A program made the position numbers and the translations under genes. Shown piece by piece: positions 23,701-33,900 of a stretch of 64,000 nucleotides of DNA. Numbering within the stretch: position 1 is the first letter of the stretch; every line of letters begins with the position of its first letter. Origin of the DNA: Proales similis (Eukaryota; Rotifera; Eurotatoria; Ploima; Proalidae); the NCBI GenBank assembly GCA_019059635.1, contig JAGVRJ010000008.1:1364001-1428000 (forward strand), given 5' to 3'. The notes beneath the pieces are model-generated. The model worked only from the letters and a program-made list of their open reading frames with translations. It was not told where the DNA came from and made no database searches.

Positions 23701-25214
23701 CCGACCAAGATGTAGAGGCCGGACGGGTGAAGAGCCACACTGAAGGCCTCTTCAGAAAATTCCTTGTAAATCTCCAGGCTCCTTTACCAAGTCGCTTGTG
23801 TTAAGGCGGCTGTTGCTGGTCATTAGCGGTCTCAATCGGGTCTTACCCGGTCTCGAAATTCCAAATCCTGACCGACTTGTCGACACTAGACGAGGCGACC
23901 AGAGGCTTTCTGATGCACACGTCCAGGCCGGTGATGGCACCCGAGTGGTTGCTGTTGTTCATAAACTCAAAGCGCGCCTCTTCTGTCTGAACGGTGCAGA
24001 CAAGGAAAGCGAGAGAAGCAAAATGAAGAGAGAGCTGAAAGAGATGCGATTTGAATAGAGATGCCAATTACTTTTCCGACGTCAATGTTCGAAAAGAGGA
24101 GCTGATAGAGCTGCTGACGATCAGTCACAGCCAAAATGGTCTCTTCTGAAGGGCTAATGCACAAGCTGGTGATTTTTTGCTCTTCGCTCTTGGACGGGTC
24201 TGCGCTGTTGTTGTCCTGGGGAATGCGCAGCTCTCGCACAAGTCTGAAGCCGTCCTTCTCATCGTGCCGCTCGTAGAGGAACGCACGTCCGAGGCCGCAC
24301 GAAGCAATGAAGCCTTTGGAAAAGGGCACAACAGAGAGGACTTGGCCAGAGCCCGAGTGAGCTTCTCGAGCTTCAGTGGCAGCTTGGTGGTAGCTGCTTG
24401 CGTTCGATTCACTTGTCAATGGTCAAACAATGTCTCTTTCAAAAAGCAGCAGACGATTTCAAAACGCAATCAAAAGTGGTTACCTTGGTTCACTCAGCTT
24501 GTACAAGCTGTACTCTTCCAATATCTCGCAGTTGTGCACCAGAAAGACCTGAGCGCGGTCGTTGCCGATCACAATCTTCTCCTCGGAGACCCAGCAGTGC
24601 GCAGTAAAGTTGTGCGAGTCGAGCTTGAGCGAGGCGTAGTTCTTGAGCGCGTTGTCCGCGTATCGATACATTTTGAGCACCGAGTCTCCGACGGCGCAGA
24701 TCTGCGAATTGTCGTGCGGGTTGAAAGATATTTGCGAGACGGTCGCATGAGTGGCCGAGTTGGCGGTCACTTTGGTGCTGCAGACGAGCTTTGACTTTTC
24801 CCACGCCCAATAGCTGAGAGTGAATTCCGGATGGCCGCTCTGGGTGATTAGGTGCTTTCCGTCTGGCGAGAAGGCCATGCTGACCACCTCGGTGGACTTG
24901 GCTTCGACCAGATTGAGCACCTTTCTCTTGCGCAGAGTGTGCAAGTCGTACACGCTGACCAGCGCGCGGTCGCTCATCTTCTCCGCAATCGCAATGTACC
25001 GCTTGTTCTGGCTGACCGTCAGTGTAGTCAGACTCAGCGACTTGTCAGTGTTGGGTATGAACTTTTGAGTTCGCTGATCCACGTTGTAGACGACCACATT
25101 TGAGCCGGCCGGGTAGATGACGGTCTGCTCGTCCTGATAGGCCACACAGTTGCTCACATTCGGCCTCAGACCAAATATCTGTTTGATTTGCGCCACTCCG
25201 ACAGTCGATGACAT
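20708..25214 (-). CDS. CFAP57: CFAP57 (WDR65) cilia- and flagella-associated protein
   Basis: About ten exons. Exon 1 (25214-24484) begins [20 protein letters not shown] and includes [13 protein letters not shown] and KRKVLNL. Exon 2 is 24411-24072, exon 3 23986-23847 ([13 protein letters not shown]), and exon 4 starts at about 23783 with [19 protein letters not shown] and the signature [17 protein letters not shown]. The first half is two WD40 propellers ([40 protein letters not shown]). From about 22600 the protein is a long coiled coil with highly conserved segments such as [20 protein letters not shown] and [24 protein letters not shown]57 is an axonemal protein that positions inner dynein arms at the radial-spoke region. 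It is expected only in animals with motile cilia or flagellate sperm. The TAA is at 20710-20708. Some internal junctions (23350-22900, 22050-21800) were not resolved base by base. Confidence 0.95.
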
Positions 25215-25570
25215 TATTCTCTCTCTTTTCTCTGTCTGTCTCTCTCTCTCTCTCGCTCGTCTGTGGTTTCCCAATTGGCGAATATGCTATAAACACAAAA
25301 GCAAACGCTGATGGTTATATTGCGTGAGCCTGAGTCTCCTAGCAACGAGTTGCCACGGAAAATTATTCAACGAGTCGAGTTTAGTCTGAGCCGCCTGACC
25401 GTCTAAGCAGCAGCAGCAGCAGATTGCACATTTGCGGCCTTTCATTTTTGCCGACTTTGTCTTTCGGGCAATTTTATTCAGAATTTTTGAATTGGTTGAA
25501 AAAAAAGAAGAAGAAGAGGAGGAGGAGGCAATTATTGGCATTAAATAATGTTGATCGTCAGAGGCCAACA

Positions 25571-26479
25571 TCAACTCAACACGGACGACAAGAGAAACTG
25601 AAGAACGAGATCGTCCTCGTGCACCACAAAGAAGTGAGCGTAGCGCTGATTGACAAAGTTACAGTAGAGCTTGCTAGGCTGAAATTGCAGAGCGTTTACG
25701 AACTCGTTCAGCCGCTTAAGACTCAATCGAACACTGCAGCAGTCGGTCATTTCTTTGTCGGCCGCTAATCGAGTTTGGTTAGAGCCCTCGATGGGCAGAA
25801 CGCACAAATTGCGAAAGAAGCTGCTGACGAGAACGGCGTCTGTCTCGATCTTGAACGTCAATGTTCCCCGACTTGTGGCCTCTAGACTCACAAACTCGCT
25901 GAGGCATTTCATTCTCTCGATCATGTGCTTGAGCAGCTTGATGGGCGGCAGCTGGATGCTGATTGTGGCCCGGCTCACACTCGGCTCTTGGAAGTCCTCG
26001 GGCGATATTTTGGCCACCGAGATCACCTTGATCGGAATGTCGTGCACAATCGTTCTTGAGCTGCTCTTGGACGATATTGAATGCAGATCGAGCTCGACGG
26101 TGAGACAAGCAGACTGACGTTTGGTCAGCTTGATGCGGATCATCTTCACGTTTTGACTCGATTTCAGCGCTCTGAGCAAGCTTTCTGGCTGCAGCTCGAG
26201 CAGAATGTAGTTCTCGTCCGAGTTCTTTCCCTCGGCCAAGTAAAAGTCAAACATGTACTTGGGATCAATTCGCATCCAGAATGAGACTCGTCCCATGCCG
26301 CCGCTGCCGCTGTTGTTGGAGGCGAACTCGGGCAGTATGAAGTACATGATCTCCTCGGTCAGCTTGAGAACACAAGCTTTGTCGGTGGATGTCTTGCTGC
26401 ATAGTTTGCTCACCGTGGCCACAATGTGCGTGAAGTGGTTTATGCTCGCACTGTCCAACAGCTTGGTGCCAAACTTCAT
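25571..26479 (-). CDS. HUS1: HUS1 checkpoint clamp subunit
   Basis: Intact single exon of 302 residues starting MKFGTKLLDSASINHFTHIV. The family hallmarks are present: an opening M-(K/R)-F-x-x-K, TDKACVLKLTEEIMYFILPE, and ELQPESLLRALKSSQNVKMIRIKLTKRQSACLT-type sliding-clamp strands, with IVHDIPIKVI in the middle. HUS1 forms the RAD9-RAD1-HUS1 clamp loaded at DNA damage to activate ATR signalling. Family length is about 280, so this is full length. The gene is 357 nt upstream of CFAP57 on the same strand. A minus-strand AATAAA-like TTTATT occurs near 25475. Confidence 0.93.
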   Translation of the reverse strand: MKFGTKLLDSASINHFTHIVATVSKLCSKTSTDKACVLKLTEEIMYFILPEFASNNSGSGGMGRVSFWMRIDPKYMFDFYLAEGKNSDENYILLELQPESLLRALKSSQNVKMIRIKLTKRQSACLTVELDLHSISSKSSSRTIVHDIPIKVISVAKISPEDFQEPSVSRATISIQLPPIKLLKHMIERMKCLSEFVSLEATSRGTLTFKIETDAVLVSSFFRNLCVLPIEGSNQTRLAADKEMTDCCSVRLSLKRLNEFVNALQFQPSKLYCNFVNQRYAHFFVVHEDDLVLQFLLSSVLS

Positions 26480-26848
26480 CTCACTCGGTCAAATCAAAGC
26501 AACAACTAGCGGCAATTTTATCTAAATCGTTTACAAAAAAAAGTTTGCTTTAATTTGCCCATTCGGCTTTTTGTCCTCTAATGCATATTGAGTCAAGTCA
26601 AGTTGAATCAAGTGAGCATAGCTAGTGAACTACTACTGCTGAGCTTCTGATTCAAACGGGCCAAGACCAAGAAAAGGGCGACATGCAGTTGTCTACAAAT
26701 ATCTTGTTTATTAAAAAAAAAACGACCAATACACAGATCGAATCAAGTTAAAATGGCGTTGAAAGCAAATAAGAAAAAGGTACACGAGACTGAGGAAATT
26801 TGAAAGTGAAAACGCTGACTGACAAGCAAGCCCAAAAGACGTGGCTGT
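26480..26848. other. Intergenic between FKBP4-like and HUS1
   Basis: Holds the FKBP gene's 3' end, with a minus-strand AATAAA near 26713-26708 beside an A-rich run, and the HUS1 promoter. No coding sequence seen. Confidence 0.5.
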
Positions 26849-28126
26849 CTATTTGCCGAACATTTTGCTATACAACGCCTTTTCTTTCTGTCTGTACTCC
26901 TTGAGTCGTTGCTGGCAAATGTTAATCTGATTGAGAGCGTCCCGGTTGGCAGCGTTAACCTTCAGGACCTTGTTGAAGTGTTCGATGGCCTGCTCGTACT
27001 CGCCTAGTCCGAGGTGGGCTTGACCGATGCGGAACAGAGCCTTCTCCGAATTGGCGTCGAGCTCGAGCGCACTCTGGCACGATTCGATTGCGCTTCGGTA
27101 CTCTCCAAGTTTGAGATCGCACATTGCCAGGTTGAGGTTGGCGGCCAGTCTGAGCGCTTTCGATCTCTCTTGCTCCTCTACGAGGTCGTACGTCTCGTAC
27201 TTGAGAAAGTCGATTATTTTCCGATATTTCTTCACAGCCGATGCATAGCTGCCGGCCTTGAACAGCTCGCCCGCCCGGCTCTTGAGCATTTCAGACTGCT
27301 CGAGCTTCTCGGCGCCATTCAGCTGCCAGCTTTCCTTGGCTTTTTCGAACTTTATCAACTCCACTTCGTAAGTGACGTCTTCATTCTGGCCGATGCCAAA
27401 CTCGGCGTTGCCGTTTGCTCGCCACGCTTGGCTCGACTTGATCGACAGGCGAGAGTGTTCGCCTTTTTTGAACTTGGTCAGGGCGAATTCAATTCCTTGG
27501 ATCACATTGTGATTGGCGCCTTCGCCGATCTCGAAGCTCAAATTCTCTCTATGGTCAAAGACTCGGCCGTGTTTGTCGATGCCCTTCAAATTGACTACTA
27601 CTTGGGCTCCGTCGTTCGGCGTCGAGTACTCGCAGCCCTGTTTGAGTATGCGGCGAATTACAGACTTGGACTTGTCTTCGCTCAGGTCTTCGCCGTGAAA
27701 ATCGAAAAGCTCAATCTCAAACACAAGAGTGGCCTTGGCCGGAATCGAGGGCGGGAATCCGTTGTCGCCGTACGCATACTCCGAGCGAATGACAAACTTG
27801 GCCAGTTCGCCTCTCTTCATGGTCGCGACGCCCTGGTCCCAGCCCTTGATAACACTTCCCTTGCCGATTTCAAAGCTGAACTTTTCTCCTCGATCGCGGC
27901 TCGAGTCGAACTTGCTTCCGTCCAGCAGTGTGCCCGTGTAGTGAACAAACACAGTGTCTCCAGACATGGGCTGCTCGTCTCCGTCTCCTGGGCGAAGAAT
28001 CTCCTTGAGGATGCCGCCGTCCTTGGCCGATGTTATGTCGACCGCATTGCCTGAAACTAGCTTGGACTGCTCCGGCTCCGTGTGAGGGATGTTCTCGCTG
28101 GCGCTAATCTCGTTCGCAACAGTCAT
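26849..28126 (-). CDS. FKBP4: FKBP4/FKBP52-type immunophilin co-chaperone
   Basis: Single exon, 425 residues. Residues about 40-145 form a first FKBP peptidyl-prolyl isomerase domain with active-site features (VHYTGTLLDGSKFDSS, FEIGKGSVIKGWDQGV, YAYG). Residues about 160-265 form a second, degenerate FKBP domain (VFDHRENLSFEIGEG). Residues about 270-400 form three TPR repeats (AGELFKAGSYASAVKKYRKII, LNLAMCDLKLGEYRSAI, ALFRIGQAHLGLGEYEQAI) that bind the Hsp90 MEEVD tail. The architecture is that of FKBP51/52/59, co-chaperones for steroid-receptor-like clients and other Hsp90 substrates. Length and domain order are normal. The lack of introns is notable, since vertebrate orthologues have about ten exons. 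Confidence 0.95.
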   Translation of the reverse strand: MTVANEISASENIPHTEPEQSKLVSGNAVDITSAKDGGILKEILRPGDGDEQPMSGDTVFVHYTGTLLDGSKFDSSRDRGEKFSFEIGKGSVIKGWDQGVATMKRGELAKFVIRSEYAYGDNGFPPSIPAKATLVFEIELFDFHGEDLSEDKSKSVIRRILKQGCEYSTPNDGAQVVVNLKGIDKHGRVFDHRENLSFEIGEGANHNVIQGIEFALTKFKKGEHSRLSIKSSQAWRANGNAEFGIGQNEDVTYEVELIKFEKAKESWQLNGAEKLEQSEMLKSRAGELFKAGSYASAVKKYRKIIDFLKYETYDLVEEQERSKALRLAANLNLAMCDLKLGEYRSAIESCQSALELDANSEKALFRIGQAHLGLGEYEQAIEHFNKVLKVNAANRDALNQINICQQRLKEYRQKEKALYSKMFGK

Positions 28127-28851
28127 GTTGGCTTGTTAACTGATTGCCGTTTACAAATTCGTCGACTTGATCGAATGCTTCGAAGATTCGGCTCTACGGC
28201 TCTTCACTTTCATATTTATGTGATGAGAGAAATTTCTCGAACAGAGCTTTCGAGAAAGTCGCTATGTTAATATACATGCGAATCGTGTTCAATAAAACGC
28301 CTGCGCCGACACGGATGCCTTTTTTTGCATAAGTTACTCGCTAAGTACGCAGCTGGCACCCTCAAACTGCTCTTCGTACGGACTCTCCAAAGCATCACCA
28401 GCAGACAGTCCGTTTCATATTTTTCCACCAGATCCCTTGAATTGTCAAAGCAACTTTGATTATTTTTATTTGTCGCTAGCGAGGCCCATGAGCATTTGAA
28501 ACTCAGTCGGTTCCCAATAAAGACAATTAAGCACGAGAGAAAGAGGGGGGTAGAGCGAGAGCGAAAGAGGAAACAGGCAATGACGAGGATGATCGAGGGG
28601 GCAGATAAATTAGAGGTCAAGCTGTGTTGCTGACCAATCCGAAGCGCACATTGCCCTCGTTCGAATATTTTATCCATAACGTGCGCGAGAGGAGGAAGAA
28701 ATCGAATGAGAATTTGGATGCCGAATATTCCGATCGGCCAATAAGCATTGCGCACAGTCACTTGGAGGCCATAATAATTTAAAAAATAGAAAAGCTGCTG
28801 CTGCAAGGAATTAGGAGAATATTATTGAAAAGCAGCAGGAAATTGTCAAGA
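28127..28851. promoter_or_regulatory. Divergent intergenic region, FKBP4-like and TOP2
   Basis: Promoter region shared by two head-to-head genes. A 180-codon minus-strand frame at 28267-28806 has no good start, opens with glutamine repeats and shows no domain; I do not call it. A GA-rich purine stretch lies at 28535-28570. Confidence 0.4.
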
Positions 28852-31800
28852 ATGAGCGAGTTGTCGGCGAACGGCGTAAAAGAGAAACAAGGACCGATGG
28901 CGGTCGAAAAGATTTACCAAAAGAAAAGCCAATTGGAGCACATTCTGCTCAGACCGGACACTTATATCGGCAGTGTGGAGAGTCTGGAGCAAGAAATGTG
29001 GGTCTGGGACATGGAGCTAAGTCGAATGGTCAAACGGGTGGTCAAATTCGTGCCCGGACTCTTGAAGATATTCGACGAGATTCTCGGTATGTGTTGCGCG
29101 ATCGGCCTCTTAAACTCGCTCTAATTTGGTCGGCTCATGAAAGTGAACGCGGCAGACAACAAGATCCGCGACCCGAGCATGACCACAATAAAAGTGAACA
29201 TCGACAAAGAGCACAACTTGATCAAAGTGTTCAACAACGGCCGAGGCATTCCGGTGGTCGAGCACAAGCACGAGAAAGTGTTTGTGCCCACACTGATATT
29301 CGGCCACTTGCTGACTTCGAGCAACTACGACGACAGCGAGCGCAAAGTAACCGGCGGCCGCAATGGCTACGGCGCCAAGCTCTGCAACATATTCAGCCAC
29401 AAGTTTACGGTCGAAACGTCATGCAAGCAGAGCAAAAAGTACTTCAAGCAGACATGGACCGGCAACATGTCCAAGAGTCAAAAGCCCACAATCAAAGACA
29501 ACAAAGAGGAAGACTTTACTTGTGTTACGTTCGAGCCCGATCTGGCCAAGTTCGGCATGACCGAGCTCGAAGAGGACACCATCGCTCTGCTGGCTCGAAG
29601 GGCCTATGACGTGGTCGCCAGCACGCGAGGTGTCAAGGTCTATCTAAACAACAAACGCCTGCCGATCAACAAGTTCGAGGACTACTGCAAGCTGTACGTG
29701 ATCAACAACAAAGAGACGGAAGCAGGCGACGCTCGAATAATCTACGAGAAGGCCAACGATCGATGGGAAGTGGCCGTGGCCTATTCGGACATTGGCTTCC
29801 AACAAGTTAGCTTCGTGAACAGCATCGCCACCACCAAAGGAGGCCGCCACGTGGATTACGTCTGCGAGCAGATCATCAAACACTTGGCCGAAGTGATAAA
29901 CAAAAAGAGCGGCAAGAACGGCAGCCAAGTAAAGCCGTTTCAGATTCGCAACCATCTGTGGATATTTGTCAACTGCCTGATCGAGAATCCGGTGTTTGAG
30001 TCGCAGACCAAAGAGTGCATGACGTCGCAGGTGAAGAACTTTGGCTCCAGATGCTCGCTGGGAGACGAGTTCTTGCGCAAAGTGGCCGCTCGATCGGGCA
30101 TTGTCGACAAGGTGCAGACCTGGCTCGCATTCAAAGAGAGAAGCGAACTCGAGCGCAGCGGAGTGAAATCCAAGCAGAGCAAGCTTAAAGGAATACCCAA
30201 ACTGGACGATGCGAACAACGCGGGCACTCGCGACTCGGTCAACTGCACTCTCATCCTGACCGAGGGCGACTCGGCCAAGACGCTGGCCGTCGCCGGTCTC
30301 AGTGTGCTCGGCCGAGACCGCTACGGCGTGTTCCCGCTCCGCGGCAAGGTCCTCAACGTGAGAGAGGCGAGCACCAAGCAAATACTCGACAACGCCGAGA
30401 TCAGCAGTCTCTGCAAGATAGTCGGCCTCAATTTTCGCGACAAGTACGAGTCGCGCGAGTCGATTCGCAGCTTGCGCTACGGCAAGGTCATGATCATGAC
30501 CGACCAGGACCACGACGGCTCGCACATCAAAGGCCTCATAATCAACTTTTTTCACTTTCACTGGCCCAATTTGCTGAAGCACGGCTTCATCGAGCAGTTC
30601 ATCACGCCGATAATAAAAATCAGCAAAAAGAACGCTCAGACACAAGAGATGACCGAGCGCGCCTTTTACTCAATGCCCGAATTCGAGCAGTGGCAGAAGA
30701 GCACCCAGGACTGGCACACGTGGCGAATCAAGTACTACAAAGGTCTGGGCACCTCCACGTCCAAGGAGGCCAAAGAGTACTTTTCGGACATGAGCAGACA
30801 CTGCATTCGATTCGAGTACAGCGGCATGAGAGACGACCTGTCTATTCACTTGGCGTTCAACAAACGGCTCATCGACGAGCGCAAAAATTGGCTCACCCGC
30901 TTCATGCAGAGCCGACACGAGCGGTCGAACAGCGACTGCTTGTACCAGAAAGGCACTCGAATGATCAGCTACACCGAGTTCATCAACAAAGAGTTCATAT
31001 TGTTCAGCAATCTTGACAACGAACGATCGATTCCGAATCTAGTCGACGGATTCAAGCCCGGCCAGCGCAAAGTGATATTCGCTTGCTTCAAGCGAAATCT
31101 TCAGAAAGAGATAAAGGTCGCTCAGCTGGCCGGCTCAGTGGCCGAGCTCAGCGCCTATCATCATGGCGAGCAGTCGCTGATGGGCACGATAATCAATTTG
31201 GCGCAGAATTTCGTGGGCAGCAACAATCTGAACCTGTTGCTGCCTATTGGTCAGTTTGGCACGCGACTGCATGGAGGCAAGGATGCCGCTTCTCCCCGTT
31301 ACATATTCACAAATCTGAATCCTCTGGCCAGACTCGTATTCAACAATTTGGACGACGCACTGCTCAGCTATCAGAACGACGACGGACTCTGGGTCGAGCC
31401 CAACTTTTACTATCCCATAATACCGATGGTGTTGGTCAACGGCGCCGAAGGAATCGGAACTGGCTGGGCGGTGAAAATACCCAACTTTAACGTCTACGAC
31501 CTGATTGACAATCTGCGTCGCTTGCTCAACAAACAAGACGCAAAGAAGCTGAGGCCGTTCTACAAAGGCTTCCGTGGCACCATTCAAGAGGTCGACGATA
31601 CGCATTATCAGATAAACGGCGTCATAGCTCTAATCGACGACGATGGCGACAATAAGAACGAATACAGCGTTGAAATAAGCGAGCTGCCCATCGGAGTGTG
31701 GACTCAGGCCTACAAAGAGTCTGTGCTCGAGCCTTATCTGTCCGGACAGGAGAGCAAGAGCGCAACGGACGCCAAGGCCGCAGGCTCTCCTTTGATTAAC

Positions 31801-33351
31801 AACTACAAAGAGTACCACACTGACTCGACGGTTCGCTTCGTTATAAAAATGTCCAAAGCGCAGTACCAGCACGCGGTCGGACCAGGCGGTGGACTTCATA
31901 AATTTTTCAAGCTCCAGCGCACTCTGTCGCTCAACAACATGGTCTTGTTCGATTCGAGAGGCTGCTTGCGGCGATTTCAGAGCGCGCACGAGATACTGCA
32001 GGAGTTTTTCAAGCTCAGACTGGAGCTGTACGGCAAAAGAAAAGAGTACTTGGAGAACTTGCTTGGCGCAGAGAGCGCCAAACTGGACAATATTGCTCGG
32101 TTCATTGTGGAGAAGATCGAGGGCAAGCTCAAACTGGAGGGCATGAAGAAGAGAGACTTGATAAAGCTGTTGATTAAAAAAGAATATCAGTCGGACCCGG
32201 TAAGAAAATGGAAGCAGAAATCGGATCAGAAGACAAAAGAGCTGTGGCCCACTGCGACTAGTCAAGAAGAGGCCGACAACGACGACGAAGACGAAGAGGA
32301 TGAGAGCTCGGAGAACAATTTCAATTACTTGCTGTCAATGCCCATCTGGAACTTGACCTACGAAAAGAAGGAAGAGCTCATTCGCCAGCAGAAGCTCAAG
32401 CGCGACGAGTTGGACAAGTTGAAGAGCAAAAGCAAAGAGCAGCTTTGGCTCGACGATTTGGATCAACTCGAGGCAGAGTTGAAAAAGAGCGAGCAGAAAG
32501 AGAGAGAGGAGATGGAGCAGAGCATTGCCAAAAATATTCAGCAACGCGCCAAAAAGTCGGGAGTGAACGTTCCGATCAAGGGCGAGTATTTGCCCTCTCC
32601 GTACGGAGAGCTTGTCGAGCCTCAAATAGATTCCAAGCTCTCCGAGCGATTCGAAAAAGAAACTCAGCAGAAGGCCAACAACGCCGAAGAGAAAGAAGAT
32701 AAGCGTCAGAATTTACTGGACTTGGTCCTTGGCTCAGATACGATGGACAATTCAAAGTTGGAGCAATTAGTTAATGAGCTGATCAACCCGCGCAAGCAGC
32801 CCAAGGCGGCAGCGGCAGAGAAAAAAGCCAAAAGTCAAAAAACAACGGCAGCGGGCGAAGGTGTCGTTGTAAAGAAAGAGGCCGAAGCCAAGTCGGCAAA
32901 GGCGGAGAAAACAGATTCGACGCCCAAAAAGGCCAGAGAAAAAGCAAAGAAAAAGCCGGAAAAGTTGACGGTCGACACCGGATCTGAGGACAGTTTCGAT
33001 GAAGAAGAAGCGCCTCAACAACTCGACCTACGCCGATCGACCGGTCGCGCTCGAAAAGTGGTCAGTTACAAGAACAGCGAGTCTTCTGATGAGGATGAGT
33101 CGTTTGAACAAGATCAGGAGACCAAAGCAACCAGCTCTGATGAAGAGCAGAACAAGAGCCTGAAGCGCAAGTCGGGTCGCAAGGTAGACTCAGACGGCAA
33201 GAAAAGTGTCAAACAAGCTGCACAGGCAAAAAAAACAGCCAAGAGCAAAAGAACAATTGAAGAGCAAATCGATTCAGACTCAAGCGAGGAGAAGGTTCCC
33301 AAAAAGAACCGAAAAAAACTTGATTCCGACGACGACTTTTCCATCGACTGA
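28852..33351 (+). CDS. TOP2: DNA topoisomerase II
   Basis: Exon 1 28852-29086, a 57-nt intron, exon 2 29144-33351; 1480 residues. The junction restores FDEILVNAADNK, the GHKL ATPase motif. The order is the usual one: ATPase with GRGIPVVEHKHEK, SSNYDDSERKVTGGRNGYGAKL and, at its end, QTK-loop region; TOPRIM with LTEGDSAKTLAVAGL (about residue 447) and MTDQDHDGSHIKGL (about 528); the winged-helix with catalytic tyrosine in SPRYIF (about 795); the coiled-coil C-gate; and a conserved NYLLSMPIWNLTYEKK element. The C-terminal 300 residues are charged and disordered, rich in S-D/E sites. It passes one duplex through another to untangle chromosomes. Invertebrates usually have one TOP2, so this is likely the sole type IIA enzyme. 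Polyadenylation signal AATAAA at 33398-33403. Confidence 0.98.
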
Positions 33352-33900
33352 GGCATTTTTAGTCTTTGTTTGCTTTTAGTTATCACATTTTGAGGCAATA
33401 AAATTGCAATTGTTTAGTCTCCAGAGCTGACTGAGTCACCTTTATGTGACCTTTACTTGTTCAAATTCAGCTGTGCCCGATAAGCCCGATCATCATTCTG
33501 ATATTTGCTTAGCTGACTTGGGCAATATCTCGCAGGGCGCCATCATCCTCTGAGTCATGGACACTTTCGGGACGTCAAACTGGCGTCATTTTCACGTTAC
33601 GTCGAGCACGTTTGTGTGTTGACTTGGAACTATGATGACGATGATGATCTTTTGACGCAAGGCCAATGTTTGCAAGATCTGAGATTTCAAATCAAAGACT
33701 TGAAGCGATCTAAGTCTGAGCACGTGGCTTCAAATGGCGCCATTGACTGCCGACGCAAATAAACGCTCAGCGGAGCACGAGCACGTAATCTGGCTGTGCT
33801 CACGTTTCGTCCGCTAATTGACGATTTCATCGAGGAATCATGTGCCCATTTGCTATAAAGGCTCGTTTTCTTGGAAATTTTTCATTTCTGTAGACAAGAA
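33352..33900. other. TOP2 3' end and LRR gene promoter
   Basis: Contains the AATAAA of TOP2 (33398-33403) and, just before the LRR gene, a TATA box (TATAAA at 33854-33859). No additional gene seen. Confidence 0.5.
33854..33859 (+). promoter_or_regulatory. TATA box of secreted LRR gene
   Basis: TATAAA in the context GCTATAAAGGC, 42 nt before the ATG at 33901, implying a very short 5' untranslated region. Confidence 0.55.

Noticed and set aside
28267-28806. A 179-codon minus-strand frame between FKBP4-like and TOP2
   Set aside because: It has no ATG at its start, no domain, and lies in a promoter-sized gap; hydrophobic patches look like chance.
29644-30645. A 333-codon minus-strand frame opposite TOP2
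   Set aside because: Antisense shadow of the TOPRIM and ATPase coding sequence; low-complexity Leu/Val/Ala content typical of antisense frames.
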